Position numbers and translations under genes: made by a program. A stretch of 64,000 bases of DNA from DATCLS01 sp036563805 (GTDB lineage: Bacteria > Actinomycetota > Acidimicrobiia > Acidimicrobiales > VFJN01), in the NCBI GenBank assembly GCA_036563805.1, contig DATCLS010000050.1, positions 1-64,000 on the forward strand. The letters run 5' to 3'. The notes beneath the pieces were generated by a model. That model had not been told where the DNA came from. It did not search any database and was given only the letters and a program-made list of their open reading frames with translations. Shown here in pieces: positions 33,578 through 42,553 of this stretch; position 1 is the stretch's first letter; each line of letters starts with the position of its first letter.

Positions 33578-33607
33578 CGAGGTCAGGCTACCTGCGGGTC
33601 GGCGGAG

Positions 33608-34504
33608 CTAGCCGGACGTGTCGCGAGCCGGCGGCGGCCCCACCGCCACGTCGGCGCTCCCGCAGGCGGACCACAGGCCGGCGCCGGCGGCCCGGGCCGC
33701 GGCCTCGGCGGCGTGCAGCTCCGACCGAAGGGCCGTGTTGGGCGGGTGGTCGTCGGCCTCGGCGAAGCCGCCGTCGACCTGGGCGCGGTTGAGGAGCAGG
33801 CCGTCGCCGGACCGGTAGACGTAGGCGAGCAGCCGGTCGTACATGTCGCGGGCCTCGACGTCGCGCTCGAGTCGGACCGCGGTGCCGGCCGGGGCGAGCG
33901 CCCGCAGGTGGTCGGAGGCCTCGGCGCCGTAGCACTCGACCGGGCGCCCGGGGGCGACGGTCTCGGGCGTGTCGATGCCGATCAGCCGCACCGGGACCTC
34001 GCGGCCGGCGAGCTCGACGACCAGCGTGTCGCCGTCGACCACGCGGACGACCGTGGCCTGGCCCGGGGCGCCCGGGGAACCCGAGCCGCTGCCGAGCTCG
34101 CTCGCGGCTCGGCCGACCGCCAGGCACGCCGCGGCGGCCAGGACCGCCAGCACGGCGAGCAGCATCGCGCCCCGCCTGACCCGGGACCACCCCCGGCGCC
34201 TGAACGTGCCCCGGTCGGCCTCGCCCACGCTGTGGCGCCCGGACAAGACCGCACCCCGGCCGGTCCGGCCAGTGCCCCGGCGGCCGGCCGGACCCGGGCC
34301 ACGGCCGACCCGAGCCAGCCCTCGGCGCTCGGGCGGAGTCGGGTTGCGATCGGGCCGATAGCGGTTCCGGAGCCCCAGCGGTGGGTGCCGGCGCGCTGGC
34401 GAGGCCCGGCGGGCAGAGGACGGTGAGGACGCCGCTGCGGGCGACGCGGGTGGGGGTGACGCCGGTGGGGCCGACGCGGACGGGGGCGACGTGGGTTGGG
34501 ACAT
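33608..34504 (-). CDS. Membrane-anchored thermonuclease-like (SNase) protein
   Basis: The 298-residue protein starts at ATG 34504 with a good GAGGAGG 6 bp upstream. The first 100 residues are Pro/Ser/Ala/Arg-rich and cytoplasmic, then a TM helix (MLLAVLAVLAAAACLAV) and a staphylococcal-nuclease domain outside: VVRVVDGDTLVVELAG, VRLIGIDTPET with catalytic Arg and Glu, YGAEASDHLRAL, and RLERDVEARDMYDRLLAYVY with the second Arg. It would hydrolyse extracellular DNA or RNA at the cell surface. The long proline-rich N terminus is unusual for the family. Confidence 0.88.
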   Translation of the reverse strand: MSQPTSPPSASAPPASPPPASPAAASSPSSARRASPARRHPPLGLRNRYRPDRNPTPPERRGLARVGRGPGPAGRRGTGRTGRGAVLSGRHSVGEADRGTFRRRGWSRVRRGAMLLAVLAVLAAAACLAVGRAASELGSGSGSPGAPGQATVVRVVDGDTLVVELAGREVPVRLIGIDTPETVAPGRPVECYGAEASDHLRALAPAGTAVRLERDVEARDMYDRLLAYVYRSGDGLLLNRAQVDGGFAEADDHPPNTALRSELHAAEAAARAAGAGLWSACGSADVAVGPPPARDTSG

Positions 34505-34625
34505 GGGCCCTCCTCGACGGCGGCGGTTCCGGGCGGCGGTGCGGCCGCGAGGCGCCGTCGGCGCGGAGGGCCCGACCCCAGGTCAGGCGATCAGGTGAGC
34601 GGGGCGGATCAGCGCCGCCCGAGGC

Positions 34626-35804
34626 TCAGATGCGCTCGAGGATGGTGCCGGTGCCCAGGCCGCCGCCGCAGCACATCGTGACCAGGGCGGTCGACTTGTC
34701 GGCCCGCTCCAGCTCGTGGAGGGCCTTGGTCACCAGGATCACGCCGGTGCCGCCGAGCGGGTGGCCGAGGGCGATGGCCCCGCCGTTGGGGTTGGTGCGC
34801 TCGAGGTCGGCGTCGAGCTCGCGCTGCCAGGCCAGCACCACCGAGGCGAACGCCTCGTTGATCTCGACCAGGTCGATGTCGGACAGCGCCATGCCCATGC
34901 GCGACAGGAGCCGCTGCGTGGCGTCGATGGGGCCGGTGAGCATCAGTACCGGGTCGACGCCGACCAGGCACGTGTCGACGATCCGGGCCCGGGCCCGCAG
35001 CCCGAGGGCCTTGGCCTTGTCGGCGGACATGAGCAGGATGGCGCCCGCCCCGTCGCTGATCTGCGAGGACGACCCCGCCGTGTGCACCCCGTCGGGTCGG
35101 GCCACCGGCTTGAGGCCGGCGAGCGCCTCGAGCGAGGTCTCGCGCAGGCCCTCGTCGCGGTCGACCCGGTGGGTCGAGCCGGTCGGCTTGCCCTCCTCGT
35201 CGAGGTCGGGGGCCTCGATGGGCAGGATCTGCGTGTCGAATCGCCCCTCGGCCCAGGCCTCGGCGGCCCGCTGCTGGGACATCAGACCGAAGGCGTCGGC
35301 GTCCTGGCGGGTGATGCCCCACTTGTCGGCGATCCGTTCGGCGCCCTCGAACTGGGACGTGAACTCGTACTGGGGGAAGTAGGTCTTGGGGATCGGCACG
35401 CCCAGGCCCAGCTTCTTGGACGAGTTCGACCCGATCGGCACCCGGGACATCAGCTCGACGCCGGCCGCGACGGCGACGTCGACCACGCCGGCGGCGATGA
35501 GCCCGGTGGCGAGGTTGGTGGCCTGCTGCGACGACCCGCACTGGGTGTCGACCGTGGTGGCGGCGGTCGACTGGGGCAGGCCGGCCGTGAGCCAAGCCGT
35601 CCGCCCGATGTTGAAGGACTGCTCGCCGACCTGGCTGACGCAGCCCGTCACCACCTGGCCGACCTCGGTCGGGTCGATACCCGAGCGATCGACGACCTCG
35701 CGCAGCACCGAGGCCAGCAGGTCGGCGGGATGCACCGACGAAAGCCCCCCGTTGCGGCGACCGATCGGCGTGCGGACAGCTTCGACGATCACGACTTCGG
35801 TCAT
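34626..35804 (-). CDS. Acetyl-CoA acetyltransferase (thiolase II family)
   Basis: This 392-residue thiolase has the nucleophilic Cys in VDTQCGSSQQATNLA (near residue 90), the His of INEAFASVV region, GHPLGGTG with the catalytic His, and the C-terminal Cys in VTMCCGGGLGTGTIL. The length is standard. It catalyses acyl-CoA condensation or beta-oxidation thiolysis. ATG 35804 follows TACCCT (35811-35816) by 6 bp. It is a single gene. Confidence 0.94.
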   Translation of the reverse strand: MTEVVIVEAVRTPIGRRNGGLSSVHPADLLASVLREVVDRSGIDPTEVGQVVTGCVSQVGEQSFNIGRTAWLTAGLPQSTAATTVDTQCGSSQQATNLATGLIAAGVVDVAVAAGVELMSRVPIGSNSSKKLGLGVPIPKTYFPQYEFTSQFEGAERIADKWGITRQDADAFGLMSQQRAAEAWAEGRFDTQILPIEAPDLDEEGKPTGSTHRVDRDEGLRETSLEALAGLKPVARPDGVHTAGSSSQISDGAGAILLMSADKAKALGLRARARIVDTCLVGVDPVLMLTGPIDATQRLLSRMGMALSDIDLVEINEAFASVVLAWQRELDADLERTNPNGGAIALGHPLGGTGVILVTKALHELERADKSTALVTMCCGGGLGTGTILERI

Positions 35805-35877
35805 GGCTGCAGGGTAGGGGCGGAGGGTCGCGTCGTGCGAGGCCACGGCGGGCGCGAGGCGGGACCGCGGTGCGCGA

Positions 35878-36144
35878 TCAGCGGCGGGGCGACCGGTCGA
35901 GCGCCTCGAGCACCAGGAGGAGCAGGGCCGCCCCCACGAAGGCGACGAAGATGGAGGCCAGGTCGAACTCGTCGAACGTGTCGACCTCGTCGCCGGTGGC
36001 GAGCCGGAACAGGGCGCCGCCGAGGAGGGCGCCGAGGATGCCGATCACGATGGTGCCCAGGCAGCCCCGCTTGCGGGCACCGGTGGCGGCGCGGGCGAGA
36101 GCGCCGGCGATGAAACCCACGACGAGCCAGCCCAGGATGCTCAT
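35878..36144 (-). CDS. GlsB/YeaQ/YmgE family small membrane protein
   Basis: This 88-residue protein begins MSILGWLVVGFIAGALARAATG and contains KRGCLGTIVIGILGALLGGALF, the hallmark of the transglycosylase-associated (YeaQ/GlsB) family. It has three membrane helices. Members are stress-associated; their molecular function is unknown. TAGCCT (36152-36157) lies 7 bp before the ATG. Confidence 0.9.
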   Translation of the reverse strand: MSILGWLVVGFIAGALARAATGARKRGCLGTIVIGILGALLGGALFRLATGDEVDTFDEFDLASIFVAFVGAALLLLVLEALDRSPRR

Positions 36145-36182
36145 GGCCCGCAGGCTAGGACCCCGACAGGCGGAGGCTGGAC

Positions 36183-36455
36183 TCAGGCGGCGGTGCGGCG
36201 AGCGGCAGGCCGGCGGGCGGGCGACCGGCGGTGGGGGACCGGAGCCGGCGGCTCGGGCCGCACGCCGGGCTCCTGATGGGGCTGGTCGTGGGGTCGGTCG
36301 GGGTCGCCCGGAGATCGGGACCGACGGCCAGCCTGCAGGGCCGCCCGGGCCCGGGCGATGCCCTCGAGCCCGACCCGGCGCGTGCGCTCGTCGAGCCGCC
36401 AGCTGGGCTGCGTGTCGACCAGGAGGAGCTGGTGGGAGTTCGTCGTCTTCGTCAT
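36183..36455 (-). CDS. Small hypothetical protein, 90 residues
   Basis: The start MTKTTNSHQLLLVDTQPSWRLDERTRRVGLEGIARARAAL (split here: HQLLLVDTQPSWRLDERTRR, then GLEGIARARAAL) reads like a structured helical segment; the last 45 residues are Arg/Pro-rich and look disordered. ATG 36455 has no Shine-Dalgarno and a GATACTGG-like element just upstream. I do not recognise the family with certainty. Confidence 0.5.
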   Translation of the reverse strand: MTKTTNSHQLLLVDTQPSWRLDERTRRVGLEGIARARAALQAGRRSRSPGDPDRPHDQPHQEPGVRPEPPAPVPHRRSPARRPAARRTAA

Positions 36456-36543
36456 GCGCCCAGTATCCGCAGGGGGTGTGACAAACAAGCCGGCCGCACC
36501 TCGCCCCTGCCGGGGGCGCACACACAAATCTCCCGGACCCGGT

Positions 36544-36729
36544 GCCCGCTGGGCCGGCCCGTTCGGACCGGGGTGTTGGGGTCCGGTCGCAGGCCCGGTC
36601 CGGGCGCCCGCTGGGCCGGCCCGTTCGGACCGGGGTGTTGGGGTCCGGTCGCAGGCCCGGTCCGGGCGCCCGCTGGGCCGGCCCGCTCAGACCGGGGCGT
36701 TGGGGGCGACGAGCGGCCAGGGCCGCTCG
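36544..36729. repeat. 62-bp tandem repeat, 3 copies, entering the end of the amidase gene
   Basis: Copies start at 36544, 36606 and 36668 with GCCCGCTGGGCCGGCCCG. The first two are nearly identical. The third is diverged and contains the stop codon (36687) and last codons of the amidase, so the array probably grew by duplication of the gene's 3' end. 36456-36543 holds no gene. Confidence 0.85.
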
Positions 36730-38078
36730 CGCTCGACGACCAGGGCCAGGTCGAGCAGCAGGGCGTCCTCGTGGTGGCGGCCGATGATCTGCATGCCCAC
36801 CGGCAGCCCGTCGACGTGCTCGATCGGGATCGAGATGGCCGGGTTGCCCACGATGTTGGCCGGGATGGTGAGGGCGCCGTTGTTCTCGGGCCCCACGTGC
36901 TGCTCGCCGACCCGGGTGTTCAGCGCCACGTCGGCCGGGAACGCTACGTCGGGGTTGGTGGCGCAGATGATGAGGTCGACCTGGTCGAACAGGTCGGCCA
37001 TGGCCTCGTTGGCCTCGACTCGCTGCTCCTCGACCCGGGCGGCCAGCTCGAGGCCGTACATCTGCTGGGCGACCTCGACGCCGAACGCCATCTCGACCGT
37101 CATGTCGTCCTTGCAGTCCGGCCACCGGTCGCCGAGCAACCGGCGGACCTGCGCCAGGTTGGACATGGCCCACTCGTAGCCGAGGCCGGGCAGCCGGACC
37201 GGCACGTCGACCAGCCGCAGCCCGGCGTCGCGGGCCAGGGCCTCGCCGGCCGCCCGCACGGCGGCCGCCACCTCGGGTCGCACGACGGCGTTGCCGAGGT
37301 CGGGGGCGATCACCGCCCGGAGGCCCCGCAGGTCGCGGGTCCCGAGGTCGCGCTCCCACCCCTCGACCTTGGGGAGGCTGTAGGGGTCGCGGGAGTCGTA
37401 GCCGGAGCACACGTCGTACCAGCGGGCCACGTCCCGCACGGAGCGGGCCACGCACCCCACCACCACGGTCAGCGGCGCGATCTCGGTGCGCGGTCCCCGG
37501 GGGATCCGCCCGGCGGTCCCCTTCATCCCCACCAGGCCGCAGAAGCCGGCCGGGATCCGGATCGACCCGCCGCCGTCACCGGCCGTGGCGATCGGGACCA
37601 GGCCACCGGCGACCGCGGCCGCCGACCCGCCCGAGGACCCGCCGGCCGTGCGGCCGTGCCGCCACGGGTTGTGGGTGACGCCGTGGAGCTTGGTCACGCT
37701 GACGTTGAGCCCACCGAACTCGCTGGCCGTGGTCTGGCCGGTCTTCACGACGCCGGCCTCCTCGAGCCGGCGCACCATCGTGCTCGTGTAGGAGGCCGTC
37801 TCGTCGGCCAGGACGAGGCTGGCGTCGGTGGCCGGCCAGCCCGCCACGGGCTCGAGCTCCTTGACCCCGATCGGCACCCCGCCGAACGGGAGCGAGACGT
37901 CGGCCCTCGCGGCCGCGGCCCGCGCCGCCTCGGCGTCGATGTGGCAGAAGGCGTTGAGCTCGCTGGCCTCGATCGCGTCGAGCACCGCCTCGAGCTCCTC
38001 GGTCGGCTTGCGCTCGCCGGACCGGAAGGCGTCGACGAGCGAGCAGGCATCCCCCAACCAGGGCGTCGTCATGGCCAT
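36687..38078 (-). CDS. Amidase signature family protein
   Basis: This protein of 463 residues carries the Ser-cisSer-Lys triad: Lys in GGVPIGVKELEPV, cis-Ser in TAGGSSGGSAAAVAGGL, nucleophile Ser in GDGGGSIRIPAGFCGL. The C-terminal half includes NIVGNPAISIPIEH and GLPVGMQIIGRHHEDALLL, typical of the family. It hydrolyses an amide of unknown identity (AtzF, aryl acylamidase or GatA-like paralogue). It is not accompanied by gatB/gatC, so tRNA amidation is unlikely. Start ATG 38078 is taken over 38072 and over upstream GTG/ATG codons in the divergent promoter. Confidence 0.9.
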   Translation of the reverse strand: MAMTTPWLGDACSLVDAFRSGERKPTEELEAVLDAIEASELNAFCHIDAEAARAAAARADVSLPFGGVPIGVKELEPVAGWPATDASLVLADETASYTSTMVRRLEEAGVVKTGQTTASEFGGLNVSVTKLHGVTHNPWRHGRTAGGSSGGSAAAVAGGLVPIATAGDGGGSIRIPAGFCGLVGMKGTAGRIPRGPRTEIAPLTVVVGCVARSVRDVARWYDVCSGYDSRDPYSLPKVEGWERDLGTRDLRGLRAVIAPDLGNAVVRPEVAAAVRAAGEALARDAGLRLVDVPVRLPGLGYEWAMSNLAQVRRLLGDRWPDCKDDMTVEMAFGVEVAQQMYGLELAARVEEQRVEANEAMADLFDQVDLIICATNPDVAFPADVALNTRVGEQHVGPENNGALTIPANIVGNPAISIPIEHVDGLPVGMQIIGRHHEDALLLDLALVVERERPWPLVAPNAPV

Positions 38079-38176
38079 GAGTGTTGCATCCTCGGTGGCG
38101 CCGTCGCCGTCCCCCGGCGCGTGGCCGACCGGCCCACCGCGCCCGGATCGGGCCACAGGCCGTAGAGTCCCGGCGC

Positions 38177-39022
38177 ATGGATGCCCGCAAGTGGCTCGGA
38201 CTCGAGCCCACGCACAACCCCATGCGGTGGGTGCTCCCGGTCACGCCCGGCATCACCGCGGGCGGCGCGTTCCTGTTCGGCGGTTGCGCCCTGGGCGCAG
38301 CGGTGGCGGCGATGGAGCACGTGAGCGAGCGCCCGGTGGTGTGGGCCACCGCCCAGTACCTGGCCTACGCCAGCCCCGACTCAGTGCTCGACATCGACGT
38401 CACGATCGCCGCTCAGGGCCGCAACGTGACCCAGGCCCGGGTCGTGGGGCACGTGGCCGACACCGAGATCCTCACCGTCAACGCCGCCCTCGGCGACCGC
38501 GACATCGGCGTCGACGGCGTGTGGACGACGCCGCCCGACGTGCCCTCGCCCGAGGAGTGCGCGCCCCGCCCGCTGCGCCACCCGGGCGTCGAGTCCATTC
38601 AGAACCGCCTCGACGTGCGCCTGGCCCGGGCCCACTCGTGGGAGGACATCGAGGGCAACCCCATGCCCGAGGGCCGCTCGGCGCTGTGGGCCCGCGTGCC
38701 CGACCTGCTCGACCTGTCCTCGGGCGCCAGCCTCGCCATCCTCGGCGACTACGTGCCGTTCGGCATCGGCCAGGCCCTCGGCCGCGCCGGGGGCGGCAAC
38801 AGCCTCGACAACACACTGCGCGTCTACCGGCTGGTGCCGACGGAGTGGGTGCTGCTCGATATCCGCATCCAGGCGGTGGCCCGGGGCTTCGGTCACGGCG
38901 TGGTCCACCTATGGGCCGAGGACGGGACGCTGCTGGCCACGGCCAGCCAGTCGACGATCGTGCGCTTCATGCCCCCGGCCTCGGCCCGGGGCGGGGCGGA
39001 CGGGACGGACCGCCGACCCTGA
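38177..39022 (+). CDS. Acyl-CoA thioesterase (TesB-like, double hotdog)
   Basis: This 281-residue protein has an N-terminal hotdog (AFLFGGCALGAAVAAMEHVSERP, WATAQYLAYASPDSVLDIDVT, GRNVTQARVVGHVADTEILTV) and a C-terminal hotdog ending LDIRIQAVARGFGHGVVHLWAEDGTLLATASQSTIV (shown here only as GFGHGVVHLWAEDGTLLATA). This is the TesB-like arrangement for hydrolysing acyl-CoA. TAGAGT (38163-38168) lies 8 bp before the ATG. Confidence 0.85.
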   Translation: MDARKWLGLEPTHNPMRWVLPVTPGITAGGAFLFGGCALGAAVAAMEHVSERPVVWATAQYLAYASPDSVLDIDVTIAAQGRNVTQARVVGHVADTEILTVNAALGDRDIGVDGVWTTPPDVPSPEECAPRPLRHPGVESIQNRLDVRLARAHSWEDIEGNPMPEGRSALWARVPDLLDLSSGASLAILGDYVPFGIGQALGRAGGGNSLDNTLRVYRLVPTEWVLLDIRIQAVARGFGHGVVHLWAEDGTLLATASQSTIVRFMPPASARGGADGTDRRP

Positions 39023-39163
39023 CCGGCGGGCGGGCCTGGCGGTCAGGGTCGGCCCCGACCGGGACGGGATCGGCGGGAGCGCCGAGACCGGCGGGCGGCC
39101 CGACCGGCCGCCACCCGGCGTGACGCCCGGGCGGGCGCCGGCCCCCTGTGCCAGCATCCCGAC

Positions 39164-40138
39164 ATGGATCGCTACGGCATGACCATCCCGTTCGGCGGCG
39201 TCCCGCTCCACGAGCAGCGTGAGTGGGTAGTCGAGCTGGCCGACCTCGGCTACACGGACGTGTGGTCGTCCGAGGCCGACGGCGCCGACGCCTTCACACC
39301 CCTGGCGCTCGCCTCGGTGTGGGCACCGTCGCTGCGGCTCGGGACGGCCATCGTGCCCGCGTTCACCCGCGGGCCGGCGTGCCTGGCCCAGAGCGCGGGG
39401 TCGCTGGCCCAGGCCGCGCCCGGGCGCCTGGCCCTGGGCATCGGCACGTCGTCGAACGTGATCGTCGAGGGCTGGAACGGCATCTCGTTCGAGAAGCCGT
39501 ACCAGCGCACCCGCGACGTGGTGCGCTTCCTGCGCAAGGCGTTCACCGGCGAGAAGGTGACCGAGCAGTACGAGACGTTCTCGGTCCGGGGCTTCAAGCT
39601 GGGGGTGGTGCCCGAACAGCCGGTGCCGATCCTGGTCGCCGCCCTGCGGGAGGGGATGCTCCGCCTGGCCGGGCGCGAGGCCGACGGGGCCATCATCAAC
39701 TGGCTGTCGGCCGAGGACGTGGCGACCGTGGCGCCGATCGTCCACAAGGCGGGCGGTGGCGAGCCCCGCGAGATCGTGGCCCGCATCTTCGTGGCCCCGA
39801 CCGGCCCGGACGCCGACCCCGACGCCGTGCGGGGCATGGCCCGCTACGCCATCGCCGCCTACCTCAACGTGCCGGTGTACGCCGCCTTCCACGAGTGGCT
39901 CGGCCGGGGCGAGGTGCTGGCCGAGATGTGGCGGCTGTGGAAGGAGCGCGACCGCAAGGCCGCCCTGGCCGCCATCCCCGACTCCGTGGTCGACGAGCTG
40001 GTTGTGTGGGGGCCGCCGGAGAAGTGCCGCGAACACGTCCAGCGCTACGTCGAGAACGGCGTCACCACGCCCGCCCTGGCCCTGATGCCGTTCGGCTACG
40101 ACCTGCGCCAGGCGGTGCGCGACCTGGCACCCCGGTGA
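39164..40138 (+). CDS. LLM-class F420-dependent oxidoreductase
   Basis: This 324-residue luciferase-like TIM-barrel protein has VELADLGYTDVWSSEADG near residues 24-41, LRLGTAIVPAFTRGP, LALGIGTSSNVIVEGWNG (the bulge-type loop), PYQRTRDVVRFLRKAFTGE and PVPILVAALREGMLRLAG. It is expected to use coenzyme F420 (or FMN) for hydride transfer to an unknown substrate. It resembles the protein at 45744-46727, so the window holds two related members. Confidence 0.9.
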   Translation: MDRYGMTIPFGGVPLHEQREWVVELADLGYTDVWSSEADGADAFTPLALASVWAPSLRLGTAIVPAFTRGPACLAQSAGSLAQAAPGRLALGIGTSSNVIVEGWNGISFEKPYQRTRDVVRFLRKAFTGEKVTEQYETFSVRGFKLGVVPEQPVPILVAALREGMLRLAGREADGAIINWLSAEDVATVAPIVHKAGGGEPREIVARIFVAPTGPDADPDAVRGMARYAIAAYLNVPVYAAFHEWLGRGEVLAEMWRLWKERDRKAALAAIPDSVVDELVVWGPPEKCREHVQRYVENGVTTPALALMPFGYDLRQAVRDLAPR

Positions 40139-40237
40139 GCGTCCCGCTGAGCGGGCGGGCCGGCTGAGTCGCCGGCCTCGCCGGGCCCGGCCAGCCGCCG
40201 CCACCCGATACGGCCCGGCCCCCGGACCCCAGGCGGT

Positions 40238-40274
40238 GGGGGTAGCCCCCAGGGGTCGAACGGGGGATACCCCC
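40238..40274. promoter_or_regulatory. Two G5-N3-C5 palindromes upstream of DedA gene
   Basis: GGGGGTAGCCCCC (40238-40250) and GGGGGATACCCCC (40262-40274) have centres 24 bp apart, about two helical turns. TAGCGT at 40299-40304 is a likely -10 element downstream. The GC-rich TA-containing palindromes look like CsoR-type copper-sensor operators, but that is inference. Confidence 0.5.
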
Positions 40275-40367
40275 ATAGCCGTTCGCGCGATGACTCCGTA
40301 GCGTGATGGTCGTCATGTTGGGTGTGAGCGGACCAGGCGGCCGCAGGCCGATCCCCAGGCGGGCGAC

Positions 40368-41030
40368 ATGATCGCCACGGCGCTGGCGGAGCTGGTCAGC
40401 CTCGACGGTCTGGCGAACCTGTCCGAGGTGGCCTACCTCGTGATCTTCGTGTTCGCCGCCTTCGACGTGATCTTCCCGATCCTCCCCAGCGAGACGGCGG
40501 TGGTGCTGGCCGGCGTGCTGGCCTGGCAGGGGCGTCTCAGCGCCCCGGCCGTGCTGGCGGTGGCGGCGCTCGGCGCGATCGGGGGTGATCACCTCTCCTA
40601 CGGCCTCGGACGCTGGTCCCGTCGCGCCCTCCAACCCCGCCGCTCGGACGGCAAGATGGCCCGGCTCCAGGAGTGGGCGGCGCACCAGCTCTCGGTCCGT
40701 GGCCCCGGCATCCTGCTCGTCGCCCGGTTCATCCCCGGCGGGCGCACGGCCAGCACCCTGGTGAGCGGCCGTCTGACCTACCCCCTGCCCCGGTTCAGCG
40801 CCGTGACCGTAGGGGCCGGCATCCTGTGGGCCTCGTTCGGCACGATGCTCGGCTACCTGGGCGGCACGACCTTCCACGACAACACGTGGCTGGCAACCGG
40901 GCTCGGTGTGGCCGTGGGCACGACGGTGGGCCTCATCGTCGAGCGCACGCTCGACTGGCGGTCCAAGCGGGCCGCCCGCCTGGCCGCCGCGGACGACGTC
41001 CCGGCCTCCGACGAGCACCTGGTGGCCTGA
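40368..41030 (+). CDS. DedA-family membrane protein 1
   Basis: This 220-residue protein has the DedA/VTT layout: FAAFDVIFPILPSETAVVLAGVLA early in the chain, AALGAIGGDHLSYGLGR, and the conserved Arg/Gly segment LLVARFIPGGRTASTLVSG, followed by two more membrane helices. DedA proteins include undecaprenyl-phosphate and phospholipid flippases and affect envelope integrity. It lies just upstream of, and could be co-transcribed with, the MBL hydrolase, although that gene appears to have its own -10 element. Confidence 0.9.
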   Translation: MIATALAELVSLDGLANLSEVAYLVIFVFAAFDVIFPILPSETAVVLAGVLAWQGRLSAPAVLAVAALGAIGGDHLSYGLGRWSRRALQPRRSDGKMARLQEWAAHQLSVRGPGILLVARFIPGGRTASTLVSGRLTYPLPRFSAVTVGAGILWASFGTMLGYLGGTTFHDNTWLATGLGVAVGTTVGLIVERTLDWRSKRAARLAAADDVPASDEHLVA

Positions 41031-41050
41031 CCTCCCTAGGCTCGGCCGCC

Positions 41051-42373
41051 ATGGGTGGCCAACACGTTCTCGACCTGTCCGATCGGCTCCTGCGGGGTGA
41101 GACCACGGTCGAGGAGGTGCATCCGGTCGTCGTGGACGGCGACCTGGACGAGGTGGGGGACGGCGTCGCCTTCATCCCCGCCTTCGGGAACATCAGCGCC
41201 TTCACCGTCGACGGCAGCCTGCTGCTGGTCGACACGGGCAACCAGTTCCGGGCCCGGGCCAACTACGACCGGGTCCGGGGCTGGAGCGACCTGCCGGTCG
41301 ACACGGTCGTGTACACGCACGGCCACATCGACCACGTCTTCGGCCTCGGCCCCTTCGAGGAGGAGGCCGACGCGGCCGGGCGCCCCCGGCCTCGCGTGAT
41401 CGCTCACGAGCTGGTCCCCGCCCGGTTCGACCGCTACAAGTTGACCGCTGGCTACAACGGCGTGATCAACGCCCGCCAGTTCTCGGCGCCGGGGTTCCAG
41501 TGGCCGACCGACTACCGGTACCCGGACGAGACGTACACCGGCCGCCGCGACCTCGACGTCGGGGGCCAGCGCTTCGAGCTGCACCACGGCAAGGGCGAGA
41601 CCGACGACCACACGTGGGTGTGGCTGCCGGACCGCAAGGTGCTGTGCACCGGCGACCTGTTCATCTGGGCCAGCCCCAACTGCGGCAACCCCCAGAAGGT
41701 GCAGCGCTATCCCCGCGAGTGGGCGCAGGCCCTGCGGGAGATGGCGGCCCTCGGCCCCGAGCTGATGCTGCCGGGCCATGGGTGGCCGATCGCCGGCGCC
41801 GACCGGATCCGACAGGCCCTCGTCGACTCGGCCGACCTGCTCGACAGCCTGGTCGACCAGACGCTCGAGCTGATGAACGCCGGCGCCCGGCTGGACGAGA
41901 TCGTCCACACCGTCGAAGCCCCGCCCGATCTGCTCGAGAAGCCCTACCTGCGGCCCGTGTACGACGAGCCTGAGTTCGTGGTGCGGACCGTGTGGCGCCT
42001 GTACGGCGGGTGGTACGACGGCAACCCGGCCCACCTCAAGCCGGCGCCCGAGGCCGCCCTGGCCCGCGAGCTGGCCGAGCTGGCCGGCGGGGCCCAGCGG
42101 CTGGCCGACCGGGCGGCCGCCCTGGCGGCGGACGGCGACCTGCGGCTGGCCGGCCATCTGGCCGAGTTGGCCGCCCAGGCGGCGCCGGCCGACGCCGGCG
42201 TCCACGCGGTCCGGGCCGCCGTGTACGCCCAGCGGGCCGGCGAGGAGCTGTCGACCATGTCGCGGGGCATCTTCTCGGCGGCCGCCGCCGAGTCGCAGGC
42301 CAAGGCCGGCGGGGCCGGGACGGGCGGTGAGCGGACCGCCGGCGAGGGGGCCGCTGGCGAGGCCGGGCGCTGA
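41051..42373 (+). CDS. MBL-fold hydrolase with alkyl-sulfatase dimerisation domain
   Basis: This 440-residue protein has the metallo-beta-lactamase motif THGHIDHVFGLG (near residues 97-108), ETDDHTWVW, LCTGDLFIWASPNCGNPQKV and LPGHGWPIAG. The following domain contains EPEFVVRTVWRLYGGWYDGNPAHL, the signature of the alkyl-sulfatase dimerisation domain, but the SCP2-like C-terminal domain of full SdsA1-type sulfatases is replaced by a helical Ala-rich tail. It may cleave alkyl sulfates or a related ester. TAGGCT (41037-41042) lies 8 bp before the ATG. Confidence 0.87.
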   Translation: MGGQHVLDLSDRLLRGETTVEEVHPVVVDGDLDEVGDGVAFIPAFGNISAFTVDGSLLLVDTGNQFRARANYDRVRGWSDLPVDTVVYTHGHIDHVFGLGPFEEEADAAGRPRPRVIAHELVPARFDRYKLTAGYNGVINARQFSAPGFQWPTDYRYPDETYTGRRDLDVGGQRFELHHGKGETDDHTWVWLPDRKVLCTGDLFIWASPNCGNPQKVQRYPREWAQALREMAALGPELMLPGHGWPIAGADRIRQALVDSADLLDSLVDQTLELMNAGARLDEIVHTVEAPPDLLEKPYLRPVYDEPEFVVRTVWRLYGGWYDGNPAHLKPAPEAALARELAELAGGAQRLADRAAALAADGDLRLAGHLAELAAQAAPADAGVHAVRAAVYAQRAGEELSTMSRGIFSAAAAESQAKAGGAGTGGERTAGEGAAGEAGR

Positions 42374-42490
42374 GGCGCCGGGCGCACTGGGGCCGGCGGG
42401 TCGGGACCGCGGGCCGGGAGCCGGGCCTGCGGGCCGGGAGCTGCTGGCGAGGCCGGGCGCTGAGGCGCCGGGCGCACTGGGGCCGGCGGG
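42353..42490. repeat. 48-bp sequence duplicated 90 bp apart across a stop codon
   Basis: GCTGGCGAGGCCGGGCGCTG and the following bases to GGCCGGCGGG occur at 42353-42400 and 42443-42490. The first copy holds the stop codon of the MBL hydrolase gene (42371-42373). Related shorter pieces (CGGGACGGGCGGTGAGCGG) occur at about 42318 and 42495. Confidence 0.8.
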
Positions 42491-42553
42491 ACCGGGACGG
42501 GCGGTGAGCGGGCCGCTGGCTAGGCCGGGAGCTGGGCCTGCGGGCTGGTGCCG

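Noticed and set aside
36544..36729. Direct repeats as a CRISPR array
   Set aside because: Copies are contiguous with no unique spacers and run into a coding sequence, so this is a tandem repeat.
36687..38078. Amidase as GatA of the tRNA amidotransferase
   Set aside because: No gatB or gatC nearby, and the sequence fits general amidases equally well.
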